From Psychrobacillus faecigallinarum (GTDB lineage: Bacteria; Bacillota; Bacilli; Bacillales_A; Planococcaceae), in assembly GCF_014836595.1 (NCBI RefSeq), contig NZ_JACSQO010000003.1:282905-346904 (forward strand): DNA of 64,000 bases. The letters run 5' to 3'. The translations under genes and the position numbers were made by a program. Below are positions 43,809-53,111 of this stretch, one piece after another (positions within the stretch are counted from its first letter, which is position 1; each line of letters begins with the position of its first letter). The notes beneath the pieces were generated by a model that did no database searches, was not told the DNA's origin, and saw nothing but the letters and a program-made list of their open reading frames with translations.

Positions 43809-44468
43809 ATGACTATGACTACAGAATGGTTTGACAGAGTAACAGAGGAGCTACAGGATCATTTGAATTCGATTTGCGAGCAGTACGATCAAGTCGGCCA
43901 CATGAACATTAATCGCGCCTCTAAACATCCGCGAATTGAATTTTTTGTTAGTACGTTAGAGGATGAGCGAGACTATTTTTGCACTATTCTATTTGATCCT
44001 TATAATGAAGAGTTCTATGTTGAAAGTTTCGATGTTGAACTTCTCCAACCTACCAGAATAATGTTAGATGACATTACTGATATTATAGAAGCTGTTCATG
44101 AAAGCTTTCACGAATTTCTTGAAGATGACAGTGAAAGTGAATTAATTTATTTGGATGATGATGGTGACAACGATGACAATGATGATGACGATGAAATCAT
44201 GTTAGAAGAAATTGATGTGGATTGGGAAACACCTGAGGTTACTGCATTTTTAATAGATGATAATATTGAGGTAACATATCAGTTCGGTATAGACAGTGCC
44301 AATGGCGATGGTGTTCTCCGTAGAAGAAATCGTAGCTGGGTAGATGATGAGGAGTTCGTCGATGAAAGTACCTTTACTTTTAAAAAAGATGAGGCAAGTA
44401 CAATTATAGCTATGATCGCAAGCCATATGGATAAATTAATCGGATATGATGAAATTATTGATCTTTAA
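43809..44468 (+). CDS. acidic hypothetical protein with an Asp-rich linker
   Basis: A 219-residue, very acidic soluble protein. A first domain (about 1-112) is a compact mixed fold (HPRIEFFVSTLEDERDYFCTILFD, then HESFHEFLED), followed by an Asp/Asn tract (residues about 118-134, DDDGDNDDNDDDDE) and a second domain (about 138-219). The two halves could be separate folded units joined by the linker. Family not recognised. The tract is encoded by GATGAT-like triplets and may vary in length between strains. Start follows GAGAGGCGG. Confidence 0.78.
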   Translation: MTMTTEWFDRVTEELQDHLNSICEQYDQVGHMNINRASKHPRIEFFVSTLEDERDYFCTILFDPYNEEFYVESFDVELLQPTRIMLDDITDIIEAVHESFHEFLEDDSESELIYLDDDGDNDDNDDDDEIMLEEIDVDWETPEVTAFLIDDNIEVTYQFGIDSANGDGVLRRRNRSWVDDEEFVDESTFTFKKDEASTIIAMIASHMDKLIGYDEIIDL

Positions 44469-44475
44469 TTATTTT

Positions 44476-44513
44476 ACATCTTCAATTGGACAAGCGCCAA
44501 TTGAAGATGTTTT
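44476..44513 (+). terminator. terminator of the acidic-protein gene
   Basis: 14-bp perfect stem beginning ACATCTTCAATTGG with a seven-base loop and a short T-run, six bases after the stop. Confidence 0.85.
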
Positions 44514-44701
44514 ATTATGTGTGAAATCAACCACTGGAGATAAATGTAGTCTTACTTGTAAACTATTTACCGACAAAAGAATATTCTCAAATATATTTAC
44601 ACCTGTGCCAAGCAGATTAACTTTATTGTCACTCAATTATCACTTCAAAGGAATAGATTGTCATTGATTTGTACTCATTCCCTGCTAACAGAATAACATT
44701 G

Positions 44702-44730
44702 AAAAAGCCTTCTAAATGAAAGAAGGCTTT
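44702..44730. terminator. palindromic hairpin
   Basis: AAAGCCTTCT / AGAAGGCTTT with a seven-base loop; no long T-run, so termination strength is uncertain. Confidence 0.5.
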
Positions 44731-44792
44731 GATAACGAATAAATTGTCTATTTCCAAGTGTATTTAGTAGTCACTAAAATATATAAATTTTT

Positions 44793-44818
44793 AGCACCGC
44801 AATTGCTGTGCTTTTTTT
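44793..44818 (+). terminator. terminator-like hairpin
   Basis: AGCACCGCAATTGCTGTGCT is nearly self-complementary and followed by seven T on the plus strand. Confidence 0.6.
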
Positions 44819-44884
44819 AGGTGATGAATTGTACTATCAGTCCTTTAATACCCCTCATATAGCACCCCATAAATAAAATACAAT

Positions 44885-45883
44885 TTATCTAAGTATTTCT
44901 ATCACTTCACCCGTTTTAATAGATTCCAAACAAGCTTCTATCACTCGCATGTTCTCCACACTAAATCCCCCAGTCACTTCGGGGTTTGTGTTGTTTAAGA
45001 TGGCATCCGAGAAATGTTCCACTTCTACACGGTAAAGGTCACCATGTATATTTTCTTCTTGTGTCATGTTATTTTGTTGGATTAAAATTCTTCCTAAACC
45101 ATCATTCTGGTCTGGCCGAAATGCGAATGGTACTTTAATCGTCCCTAAAGATCCCACTATTTCATATTCATTTCTTCCTGCCATGTCAAAGCTACAATTG
45201 AAGGTAGCATGAATACCATTATCTAATTGTAAAGTTCCAAAAGCACTTATGTCTACTTCGGTTTCACTATCTAGTTTTGCCAAGCAATGGACCTTCACTG
45301 GTTCAGCACCCGCCATGTATCGAATTGCATGAATACAATAACAGCCTACATCAAATAGACTGCCTCCCCCCATTTCTTTATTCATTCTAAATTGGCTTTT
45401 ACGATTGTCCATATAAAATGAGTGACTTGATGTGATTAGTTTAATTTCTCCTATCGCACCGGACGAAATCAGTTCTTTCACACGATTATGCTGTGGATGG
45501 AGCTGATACATGAAAGCCTCCATGAACTTCACATTTTGTTCCATACAGACTTCTACCATCTCTGACGCCTCTTTTGCTGTAAGAGATATTGGCTTTTCAC
45601 AAAGTATATGCTTTCCTGCCTTAGCTGATTTAAATACCCACTCCTTATGCAAATGATTAGGTAGCGGAATATAGACCGCATCAATCATTGGATTAGCGAG
45701 AAGCTCCTCATAGCTTTCATAAGCAATAGGAATATCTAAAGCTCTCGCTACATCGTGAACATTACTTCCTCTACCCGCAATAGCAACCAATTCTGCATTG
45801 CTCGCCCTTTTGATAGCCGGAATAAGCTGCTCTTGCGCAATTCTTGCTGTACTTAAAATTCCCCAACGAATTTTGTTCGCCAC
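44885..45883 (-). CDS. Gfo/Idh/MocA-family oxidoreductase
   Basis: A 332-residue NAD(P)-dependent sugar or polyol dehydrogenase. N-terminal Rossmann domain IRWGILSTARIAQEQLIPA, the EKPISLTAKEA motif near residue 90 (catalytic Lys) and the C-terminal substrate domain with GGGSLFDVGCYCIHAIRY are present. Upstream ATG 45907 lacks a site; AAGGAGG is spaced for GTG at 45883 (reading VANKIRWG). Substrate not determinable. Confidence 0.9.
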   Translation of the reverse strand: MANKIRWGILSTARIAQEQLIPAIKRASNAELVAIAGRGSNVHDVARALDIPIAYESYEELLANPMIDAVYIPLPNHLHKEWVFKSAKAGKHILCEKPISLTAKEASEMVEVCMEQNVKFMEAFMYQLHPQHNRVKELISSGAIGEIKLITSSHSFYMDNRKSQFRMNKEMGGGSLFDVGCYCIHAIRYMAGAEPVKVHCLAKLDSETEVDISAFGTLQLDNGIHATFNCSFDMAGRNEYEIVGSLGTIKVPFAFRPDQNDGLGRILIQQNNMTQEENIHGDLYRVEVEHFSDAILNNTNPEVTGGFSVENMRVIEACLESIKTGEVIEILR

Positions 45884-46054
45884 TGTACTCGCCTCCTTGT
45901 ATTTCATAGAGTATTTCTTAATGCTTTGTTCGGCAAAGTCTGAGTATTTTCCTCCTACACAAAAATATACTTTTAGAAAGCCCTCTCCTAAATTCTTTTT
46001 CTGTTAAAATGAGTATAGTTGTTTATCAAATAGAACTGGAACGGTGAAGAAAAC

Positions 46055-46930
46055 TTGAAAACTTTTAAGAAGATGTATATTGAAATTACAAGTGTTTGTA
46101 ATCTTGCATGTAGCTTTTGTCCACCAACTGCTCGCAAGGCCAACATCATTAAATTGGATGCCTTTAATAACATCCTCGATCAGATAAAGGACCATACGAG
46201 ATATATTTACCTGCATGTTAAAGGAGAGCCATTGCTCCATGCTAGGATTGACCAGCTTCTAGACGCAGCTCATGCCAAAGGGTTTAAAGTGAATATTACT
46301 ACAAACGGGACCCTTATTAAAAAGAACCGAGAGAAATTATTAGGAAAACCTGCACTACGCCAAATAAACTTCTCTCTTCACAGCTTTGATGGCCATGAGG
46401 GATCTGAGAATCGAGAAAAGTACCTAGGAGATATTCTTGAATTTGTTCGTGATTCGAGAGAGAATAATACTATCATTTCCTATCGTTTATGGAATCTCCA
46501 ACAAGATCAGGTGTCTGATCTGGTACAACGAAGAAATCGAGAAACCTTAGAAATTCTAGAAAACGAATATAACCTAGATTTCAAGATCGAAGAAAAGGTA
46601 CAGCCAGGCAAAGGGATTAAAATTGCACCAAACGTTTTTCTAAACCAAGACCATGAATTTCAGTGGCCAAGCCTTCAAGCCCCTGAGGACGACGGCAAAG
46701 GATTCTGCCACGCCCTTCGTAGCCAAGCGGCCATCTTAGTAGACGGAACAGTTGTCCCATGCTGTTTAGACGGTGAAGGTGTCATTAACTTAGGCAATGT
46801 CAATAAAACCCCCTTCTCCGAAATCATTGAAAGTGAACGAGCAAATGCACTTTATGATGGATTCACAAGAAGAGAAGCCGTTGAAGAAATGTGCAGAAAA
46901 TGTGGATATAGACAGAGGTTTGGGGTTTAA
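46055..46930 (+). CDS. radical SAM protein with C-terminal SPASM-like domain
   Basis: A 291-residue radical SAM enzyme. The [4Fe-4S] motif is CNLACSFC (residues 14-21). The C-terminal part carries Cys residues of a SPASM or twitch domain: GFCHALRS, VPCCLDGEG and EEMCRKCGYR. SPASM proteins modify peptides or proteins or mature metalloenzymes. No peptide precursor gene is apparent nearby; the short intergenic regions were checked. It starts at TTG with weak ribosome site. The substrate is unknown; the first domain fits tRNA- or protein-modification radical SAM proteins too. Confidence 0.9.
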   Translation: MKTFKKMYIEITSVCNLACSFCPPTARKANIIKLDAFNNILDQIKDHTRYIYLHVKGEPLLHARIDQLLDAAHAKGFKVNITTNGTLIKKNREKLLGKPALRQINFSLHSFDGHEGSENREKYLGDILEFVRDSRENNTIISYRLWNLQQDQVSDLVQRRNRETLEILENEYNLDFKIEEKVQPGKGIKIAPNVFLNQDHEFQWPSLQAPEDDGKGFCHALRSQAAILVDGTVVPCCLDGEGVINLGNVNKTPFSEIIESERANALYDGFTRREAVEEMCRKCGYRQRFGV

Positions 46931-46961
46931 TTTTGTTCATCTATATAAGAAATAAGTAGCA

Positions 46962-46994
46962 GCCCATCGAGAACTTGTCTCCGATGGGTTTTTA
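46962..46994 (+). terminator. terminator of the radical SAM gene
   Basis: CCCATCG / CGATGGG with a 12-base loop and a five-T run. Confidence 0.78.
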
Positions 46995-47118
46995 TCTGTC
47001 TTAAATATAGAAGTGATAGAATTTTTCAACTAAAGTTACTATTTTAATATATATAAATAAATGTAAAATCCGGACGATATCTTCTTAGTGACAATAAATA
47101 AAGATTGGAATTGATTTA

Positions 47119-48096
47119 ATGAATAAAATTTTCCTTATTATAACTATAATAATTTTTAGTCTCACGATTACTGCTTGTTCGAGTTCCCAAATAGACAATC
47201 AAAGCAACCAAATGAAAATAGGTATCATGCTTTCAGAAGCTGGTTTAGGCGACCAATCTTTTTCAGATTTAGGATTTGCGGGTCTTGAAAAGGCACGAGA
47301 TGAATTAAATATTTCTTTTGATTATCGAGAAATCCAAGATAGTGAAACCTATGAAAATGGTTTAGAGGAATTAGTAAAACAAGAGAATGATTTAATCATT
47401 GGTTTAGGATTCTCTATGCTAGAACCTATGGAAACAATAGCAAAAAAGTATCCAGACAAGACTTTTTTATTAATTGATTCTCAGTCAGATCTTCCTAATA
47501 TTTATAATATTACTTTCAAAGAAGAAGAAGCTTCTTTTTTAATAGGGGCACTAGCTGGTATGAAAACCAAGACTAACGTAGTTGGGTTCGTCGGTGGAGA
47601 AAACAATCCTCTCATACAAAAATTTGAAAAAGGCTTTATCGAGGGAGTTAAATCTGAAAACCCTAATGCAGAAATACTAAGCCAGTATGCCAATACTTAT
47701 GATGACGATAAATTAGGAGAAAAAATCGCTGAGCAATTTATCGCAGATAAAGCAGACTTTATCTATCCCGCTGCAGGATTTACTGGTGTAGGCGTTATAA
47801 ATGAATCCCAACGTTTAGGTACATATTCTTTCGGAGTAGATAGTGACCAGTTTTACTTAGCTGAAAAAGCAGTTGTCAGCTCCATGATTAAACAGGTGGA
47901 TCAAGTAATATTTAATACTGTAAAAGAAATTGTTGAATCCGGAAAAATTGCTAACAAGAATAGTGAATTAGGTTTAAAAGAGAACGGTGTAGATATTGCA
48001 CCTATTCGCATTATCGACCTGTCACCTTCTGAAGAGGAAAGATTAAAGAAATTACGAGAAGAAATTTCAAATGGGAATATCACAATATTAAAATAG
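47119..48096 (+). CDS. BMP-family (PnrA-like) substrate-binding lipoprotein
   Basis: A 325-residue lipoprotein with lipobox ITACSSS. It has the BMP/PnrA fold: KIGIMLSEAGLGDQSFSDLGFAGLEKA at the start and IYPAAGFTGVGVINESQRLG in the second lobe. Characterised members bind purine nucleosides or autoinducers for ABC import. No ABC permease or ATPase follows; instead a chemoreceptor gene lies 19 bases downstream, so the ligand is probably presented to it. The ribosome site is weak. Confidence 0.88.
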   Translation: MNKIFLIITIIIFSLTITACSSSQIDNQSNQMKIGIMLSEAGLGDQSFSDLGFAGLEKARDELNISFDYREIQDSETYENGLEELVKQENDLIIGLGFSMLEPMETIAKKYPDKTFLLIDSQSDLPNIYNITFKEEEASFLIGALAGMKTKTNVVGFVGGENNPLIQKFEKGFIEGVKSENPNAEILSQYANTYDDDKLGEKIAEQFIADKADFIYPAAGFTGVGVINESQRLGTYSFGVDSDQFYLAEKAVVSSMIKQVDQVIFNTVKEIVESGKIANKNSELGLKENGVDIAPIRIIDLSPSEEERLKKLREEISNGNITILK

Positions 48097-48115
48097 AAAT
48101 TAAGGTGACGATAGA

Positions 48116-49765
48116 TTGAAACTTAAACAAAAAATATTACTCATTTCCATTATTCCCTTAATGCTCTCCACTTGCATTATCGGTTTTAATATTATTCAGT
48201 TAAAATCTTTAAATGCTTCTACGGAGACAATTGTTCAAACACTTCTTAATGTAGAGGAACTTAATAGCTCAACCAAAAGCTTACAAAAATCATTAAGTGC
48301 ATATTCTCTCAACACATCAGAGAGCAATAAAAATGATATACAGGTAGACTTAGACTCTATCCAATCCACTTACGATATATTAACTCCTAGTTTAACTAGT
48401 GAAAAACAAATAGATATTTCTCAACAAATATCTAAGAAATATAATGAAGTCTTAAAAGAGACAGAAGCTGCTATAACAAATAACAATCAAGCCGAGGTCA
48501 AACGTCAATCTCTACGAACAAAAGGGTTAATAAATGACGTCATAGAACTAAAAAGAAATATAAACAAAGAATATACGGACATGCAAATGAGTTTGCATGC
48601 AAAAATAGATAGTATCGTAAGTATTTCTATTGCTTTAGCATTGGTTTTATTAATAGGTAGTATCGCAATTGTTGTATTTTTCACAAATCGCATTGTTTCT
48701 CCAATTAAACAAATTACTAAAAATGCAGAAGAAATCGCAAACGGGAATCTAGTAGTTGATATGAAGAAAATCCATTCTCGTGACGAAGTAGCTACATTAC
48801 AAGTAGCTTTTGAGAAAATGACTTTAAATTTAAAAGAAATCATTTCTCATGTCTCAGATAGCTCCAACCAAGTTGCAGCTTCAGCCGAAGAATTGATGGC
48901 TAGTGCTGATGAAACGATGAAGGGCACCGAATTAATCTCTACTACTATTCAACAAGTGTCAGATGATACCGAACATCAGAAACGCATTTCAGACGAATCT
49001 GCTGTTTCAGCTGAAGAAAGCTCAGTTGAAATAACACATATTGCAGCACAGGCTAATTCAGCTTTACAACTAACAATTTCTACGAATCAAATGACTATAG
49101 AGGGTTCAAATTTTGTGTCAGAAACCGTTACACAAATGAATCGTATAAGCGAGGCTGTAGAAGATACGGATAGCGCACTTGTCATCCTTAATAATCGAAC
49201 AGCCGAAATTGTACATGTATTAAAATTAATAACAGATATCGCAGAGCAAACGAACCTACTTGCATTAAACGCAGCGATAGAAGCAGCCAGAGCTGGTGAA
49301 GCAGGAAAAGGATTTGCCGTAGTGGCTGGTGAAGTGAGAAAGCTTTCCGAACAAACAAGAAAATCTGTATCAGATATTACAGGTATTGCTGTTGAGATTG
49401 AAGGTGACACAAAAAAAACCATTCAATCCATTAATGATGCAAAGGAAAGAGTTAAATCTGGTATAAGGATTGCTCATTCAACGAAGGTGACATTTCATGA
49501 TATCCTAACAGCTGTTGAGCAAGTTAAAGACCAAGTAAGTAATATCTCACTGATCTCCAACAAAATTCAAACTCAGGTTACTCAAGTTACTATAAGAGCA
49601 CAAGAAATGTCCGAAGCAACAAAAGTGACATCAGACAATTCTGCATCTGTAGCCTCTGCGTCCGAGGAGCAATTAGCTTCTATGGAGGAAGTAACTGCAG
49701 CAGCTGTTTCCTTAGCAAATCTTGCAGAAGATTTACAGATAAAAATTTCTAGATTTACAGTGTAA
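48116..49765 (+). CDS. methyl-accepting chemotaxis protein
   Basis: A 549-residue transmembrane chemoreceptor. TM1 about 7-25, extracellular helical sensor about 30-165 (no Cache fold recognised), TM2 about 168-190, HAMP 190-245 ([22 protein letters not shown]), then the long helical signalling domain with the hairpin tip [35 protein letters not shown]. It starts at TTG after AAGGTGA. It reports to CheA/CheW. With its BMP lipoprotein neighbour, ligand sensing may be indirect. Confidence 0.92.
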   Translation: MKLKQKILLISIIPLMLSTCIIGFNIIQLKSLNASTETIVQTLLNVEELNSSTKSLQKSLSAYSLNTSESNKNDIQVDLDSIQSTYDILTPSLTSEKQIDISQQISKKYNEVLKETEAAITNNNQAEVKRQSLRTKGLINDVIELKRNINKEYTDMQMSLHAKIDSIVSISIALALVLLIGSIAIVVFFTNRIVSPIKQITKNAEEIANGNLVVDMKKIHSRDEVATLQVAFEKMTLNLKEIISHVSDSSNQVAASAEELMASADETMKGTELISTTIQQVSDDTEHQKRISDESAVSAEESSVEITHIAAQANSALQLTISTNQMTIEGSNFVSETVTQMNRISEAVEDTDSALVILNNRTAEIVHVLKLITDIAEQTNLLALNAAIEAARAGEAGKGFAVVAGEVRKLSEQTRKSVSDITGIAVEIEGDTKKTIQSINDAKERVKSGIRIAHSTKVTFHDILTAVEQVKDQVSNISLISNKIQTQVTQVTIRAQEMSEATKVTSDNSASVASASEEQLASMEEVTAAAVSLANLAEDLQIKISRFTV

Positions 49766-49801
49766 CTATCACATGCAGCAACATTAAATGACAACGCGAA
49801 C

Positions 49802-49832
49802 TAACCCATCCGATAAACACTCGGATGGGTTA
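49802..49832. terminator. bidirectional terminator
   Basis: TAACCCATCCGA / TCGGATGGGTTA, 12-bp perfect stem, seven-base loop, between the convergent chemoreceptor and cstA genes. Confidence 0.87.
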
Positions 49833-49877
49833 TTAATTTAAAATGTAACTTATTCATTTAAGGCCTCTCTATATTAA

Positions 49878-51683
49878 TTAGACTGCACCCTTCTCGGCAA
49901 GTTCGACTAACTTTTTCTGTGGTATTTTCCAAAGTTCAATCCATTTCCTGATAGAGGTTACGAGTATAATAAAACCAAGGATTAGCATAATTACAGACAG
50001 TGTCCCATTTAAAAAGCTAAATCCAGGATTGTCTGAATTCCAGTACACATTTTTTACCATCCAATATCCCGCTACATTTACAGTGACATACAGATAAGAA
50101 AGAGGTATCAGGCATGTAAGTATATACCATCGTTTATCTGCAATCTTTAGTACAATAGTGGCTCCAATTATTAAACCAATAGAAGCCATCAGCTGGTTAG
50201 AAACTCCGAATAGTGCCCAAACCGAACTAATATCCCCGGAATAAAGTAAATAGCCCCATAAAAAGCACGCTAAGGCGCTGGCAAAAATATTTGCCCATAA
50301 CGAATCCGTCCTTTTTAAAGGTTTAAAGAATGTACCCCCAAAGTCTTGGATCAGATAACGAGCAACTCGTGTTCCCGAGTCGATCGCCGTTAGGATAAAG
50401 ACTGCCTCGAAGAGGATAACAAATTGATAAAAATAAGAGGCCATTTTTTCAAAGATAGGAATTTCCGTAAAGATATATGTCATACCTACAGCAAGCGTAA
50501 CAGCCCCGCCTGTTCTTCCTTCCAAGTCCATTCCAATTTCCTCACTAAGCTTATCTAGATAAACTGTTTCCATTCCTAATGTAGCGTATTTCTCTGGTGT
50601 GGAGTTTATAGCAAAATAATCTCCTGGCATTAATGATACAGCAGCAATCAAAGCCATAATTGCAACTAAACACTCTACAAGCATTGCGCCAAAGGCTACC
50701 CCTTTAATGTCGCTCCAGCGATTAATCATTTTTGGAGTTGTCCCTGAACCAACGAATGCGTGGAACCCTGATATCGCTCCACAAGCAATGGTAATGGAAA
50801 CGAATGGCCAAACCGGACCAGCAATAATTGGACCACCACCATTGATAAACTCTGTTAATGCAGGAAATTGAACTGCTGGGTTTACATAGAACACACCAAT
50901 GATTAATGCTGCAAAAACACCAATTTTCATAAAAGTACTTAAATAATCGCGAGGTGCTAGCAATAACCAAACTGGTAGTGCTGCTGCAAAAAATGCATAG
51001 ATTGGTAAGGCTAAAGCGATTGTACTCTTTTCTAATGTTAAGAAATCACCAAATGCAGTTCCTTGAATATTAGGTCCCCAAATAATAGCCACCATAATAA
51101 GTCCAAAGCCTACGATCGTAGCTACTTTCAAGTTTCCTGTTTTCTTATGGTACAACCCAACTGCCATTGCAATGGGAATTGTAATTCCTACGGCAAAGGT
51201 TCCCCACGGATTTCTCTCTAAGGCGCTCAACACGACTAAAGAAAGACCCGCCATCGTTATTGTAATAATAAATAGCATTGCTAATCCTGCACAAAAGCCT
51301 GCCACAGGACCGAGCTCTTTTTTCGCGATTTCAGATAATGATTTCCCATCCTGACGCATGGATGCAAATAGCACAACCATGTCATGAACTGCTCCCCCTA
51401 TTACCGCACCTATTAGAAGCCAAAGCAAGCCAGGTAAATAACCAAACTGTGCCGCTAATATCGGTCCAACTAATGGTCCCGCCGCAGCAATCGCAGCAAA
51501 ATGGTGACCAAACGTGACCCATTTGTTCGTGGGTACATAATCTTTCCCATCCTCCAGTTCATGTGCCGGGGTTGGTTTGGAATCATCTAATTTTAATACT
51601 TTTGCAGCCATAAATGTGCCATACAAACGATAAGCAATTAATAAAATACAGATAGATCCAATTACTATAGTAACCGCATTCAT
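49878..51683 (-). CDS. cstA: CstA-family carbon-starvation transporter
   Basis: A 601-residue membrane protein with about 16 helices, matching CstA in length. Conserved segments: TNKWVTFGHHFAAIAAAGPLVGP near residue 53, IGAVIGGAVHDMVVLFASMR, and AISGFHAFVGSGTTPKMI. CstA proteins take up peptides or pyruvate under carbon limitation. Monocistronic; good GGAG ribosome site. A long AT-rich inverted repeat lies about 100 bases upstream. No CcpA-type site recognised. Confidence 0.95.
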   Translation of the reverse strand: MNAVTIVIGSICILLIAYRLYGTFMAAKVLKLDDSKPTPAHELEDGKDYVPTNKWVTFGHHFAAIAAAGPLVGPILAAQFGYLPGLLWLLIGAVIGGAVHDMVVLFASMRQDGKSLSEIAKKELGPVAGFCAGLAMLFIITITMAGLSLVVLSALERNPWGTFAVGITIPIAMAVGLYHKKTGNLKVATIVGFGLIMVAIIWGPNIQGTAFGDFLTLEKSTIALALPIYAFFAAALPVWLLLAPRDYLSTFMKIGVFAALIIGVFYVNPAVQFPALTEFINGGGPIIAGPVWPFVSITIACGAISGFHAFVGSGTTPKMINRWSDIKGVAFGAMLVECLVAIMALIAAVSLMPGDYFAINSTPEKYATLGMETVYLDKLSEEIGMDLEGRTGGAVTLAVGMTYIFTEIPIFEKMASYFYQFVILFEAVFILTAIDSGTRVARYLIQDFGGTFFKPLKRTDSLWANIFASALACFLWGYLLYSGDISSVWALFGVSNQLMASIGLIIGATIVLKIADKRWYILTCLIPLSYLYVTVNVAGYWMVKNVYWNSDNPGFSFLNGTLSVIMLILGFIILVTSIRKWIELWKIPQKKLVELAEKGAV

Positions 51684-51780
51684 TATTTTTTCTCCTCCAT
51701 CCTATTAATCTACAATAATCATACTAATAAAGAGAATGATAAATTCGTATAATAAATTGAATAATATAAATATATATACA

Positions 51781-51819
51781 TTTCAATTATTTATATGATA
51801 CATGAATAAATAATTGAAA
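51781..51819. repeat. 14-bp perfect inverted repeat upstream of cstA
   Basis: TTTCAATTATTTAT (51781-51794) and its exact complement (51806-51819) separated by 11 bases. AT-only stem without a T-run, so an operator is as likely as a hairpin. Confidence 0.55.
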
Positions 51820-51979
51820 AAAACCATGAAATAATAACTAAATGATTATTGTTGATAATTATTTATAGATCTGAGCAAGAAAAACTGAGGATTCAATTGT
51901 TTGGTTAAGTCTATTGAAATCATAGTTTATCGTGATTTTTTAAGAAAAGAGGACGTTAAATTTAATGGAACCTAACTAC

Positions 51980-52008
51980 TTGAAAAGAATTCTGTCCAAA
52001 CGTATACT
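51980..52008 (+). promoter_or_regulatory. promoter of the antitoxin RNA
   Basis: TTGAAA (51980-51985), 17-base spacer, TATACT (52003-52008). It faces right and no protein gene lies downstream before the terminator at 52113-52152. Confidence 0.75.
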
Positions 52009-52014
52009 TAAAGT

Positions 52015-52153
52015 AACAACTGAGTACATTAAAAAAGACTGATTGATGTTAGTGCATCAATCAGCCAAATATAATAGTTGGTTCCCAAAGGGATTGGCTG
52101 GTAAATAGGATTAACCCATCAGAGCTCTCAACTCAAGGATGGGTTATTTTTTA
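52015..52153 (+). ncRNA. antitoxin antisense RNA (type I toxin-antitoxin), predicted
   Basis: An RNA of roughly 138 nt is bounded by a consensus promoter ending at 52008 and a terminator AACCCATC / GATGGGTT (52113-52120/52138-52145) followed by six T. It is convergent with, and complementary to, more than 100 nt of the 3' end of the toxin mRNA, including the last codons. This is the arrangement of TxpA/RatA and BsrG/SR4 systems. Boundaries are inferred; expression is not shown. Confidence 0.7.
52031..52064 (-). terminator. terminator of the toxin mRNA
   Basis: CTGATTGATG / CATCAATCAG with a six-base loop, followed by six T on the minus strand; 80 bases beyond the toxin stop codon. Confidence 0.8.
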
Positions 52154-52227
52154 TGGTTAAATGACAATATTACAACGACCAATGTTGCAAATGCTACTGC
52201 GAACATTAATGCTTCGAATACCGACAA
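52144..52227 (-). CDS. holin-like type I toxin peptide
   Basis: A 27-residue hydrophobic peptide beginning (TTG) MSVFEALMFAVAFATL and ending SFNHKK. This is the signature of the putative holin-like toxin family of Bacilli: short acidic N-terminus, one transmembrane helix, basic tail. It starts at TTG behind AGGAAGGGGGTGG. The mRNA would run from an extended -10 promoter at 52293-52298 to a terminator at 52031, with a leader that can fold over the ribosome site. Such peptides damage the membrane when the antisense RNA is lost. Assignment rests on peptide pattern and locus layout. Confidence 0.82.
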   Translation of the reverse strand: MSVFEALMFAVAFATLVVVILSFNHKK

Positions 52228-52292
52228 GGCACCACCCCCTTCCTATCGAGAGTGAGCCAACCACCCTTGAGCTACCGCACTATTATCTCTTT

Positions 52293-52301
52293 ATTATACC
52301 A
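52293..52301 (-). promoter_or_regulatory. toxin promoter, extended -10
   Basis: TGGTATAAT on the minus strand, an extended -10 box; the -35 region is poor (GTTAAA). Gives a leader of about 60 nt before the toxin start. Confidence 0.6.
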
Positions 52302-52447
52302 CACATACGTTCTATTTTAACGAATAGTAAAAGGTAAAAGTTAACCATTAGAGAGTATTCTTCTCTAAATTATTATCCTTTTACCTTGTCTTTGAACAAT
52401 TCAGTTTAAAACATTATTTCCACTCACTCCAAAAACTATTATCAACC

Positions 52448-52810
52448 TTATTCACTAATATAAATCATATAGCTACTTCCAGAAACCTTTGCAAGAAAGA
52501 TATCAGGATCCTCAAGAATAGAATAAATCTCAGTACCAACCTCTAAGGCATTTGAAGAATAGTCGCTGCTTGGTACAACGTCTGAAGCAACTTTTTCTTG
52601 TACTTCTCCAACCTTTTCTCCAATGGTAAATTCACTCCCAGCAGATTCTCTAACCTCAGTAAATCTATTGCCATTTGCAATCAACATCGCTGGGCTATCT
52701 GCATGGACTTGTATCACTTCGCTTTGTACAGTCATTTGGTCATATTCCGTACAGCCTGTAATGATCGGTAAAATACAGCATATCACTAGAACCATCCATG
52801 ATTTTCGCAT
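52448..52810 (-). CDS. small lipoprotein of unknown function
   Basis: A 120-residue lipoprotein with lipobox IITGCTEY. The mature part is short and beta-rich (MLIANGNRFTEV, VGEVQEKVASDV, EVGTEIYSILEDPDIFLAKVSG). No family recognised; the fold could resemble a short SH3-like unit. Upstream codons reach 52879, but AGAGGTG is spaced for the ATG at 52810. Monocistronic. Confidence 0.78.
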   Translation of the reverse strand: MRKSWMVLVICCILPIITGCTEYDQMTVQSEVIQVHADSPAMLIANGNRFTEVRESAGSEFTIGEKVGEVQEKVASDVVPSSDYSSNALEVGTEIYSILEDPDIFLAKVSGSSYMIYISE

Positions 52811-53111
52811 TTTAATCACCTCTCGATTAGCTATAAACTTACAGCTTTGTAAAATCTCTGTGTACAGAAGTATAACCAACTATTACAGATATATGATTCA
52901 CCATCTTTAACATCCATTAATTACCACTAAAATACTATCTCTTTTTAATTACAAAGTTTTATTATATTAACTAATACCCTTTTTTTCATAAAGATAACAG
53001 ATAATAACATTTGGAATAGAAATTTAACTACTAATGTAAAGCTTAATTAAAGGCTATGTTAAATGCTAGGGTTGATTTATGATGCAAATAAATCTCTAAA
53101 TCAAAGAGTAG
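52811..53111. other. AT-rich gap, nothing recognised
   Basis: About 300 bases upstream of the lipoprotein gene. A 14-base sequence AAAGCTTAATTAAA near 53037 recurs near 53419 as a direct repeat. No gene or terminator is visible. Confidence 0.5.

Larger units (their letters stand above)
44469..44884. other. intergenic region with three hairpins, no convincing gene
   Basis: Between the acidic-protein gene and the oxidoreductase. Contains a 14-bp perfect stem (44476-44489/44497-44510), a palindromic hairpin at 44702-44730 and a T-run terminator at 44793-44818. A 73-codon plus-strand frame overlaps the first hairpin but has no ribosome site. Confidence 0.6.

Noticed and set aside
44446..44667. 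73-codon plus-strand frame after the acidic protein gene
   Set aside because: It overlaps that gene, has no ribosome site, and runs through a terminator stem.
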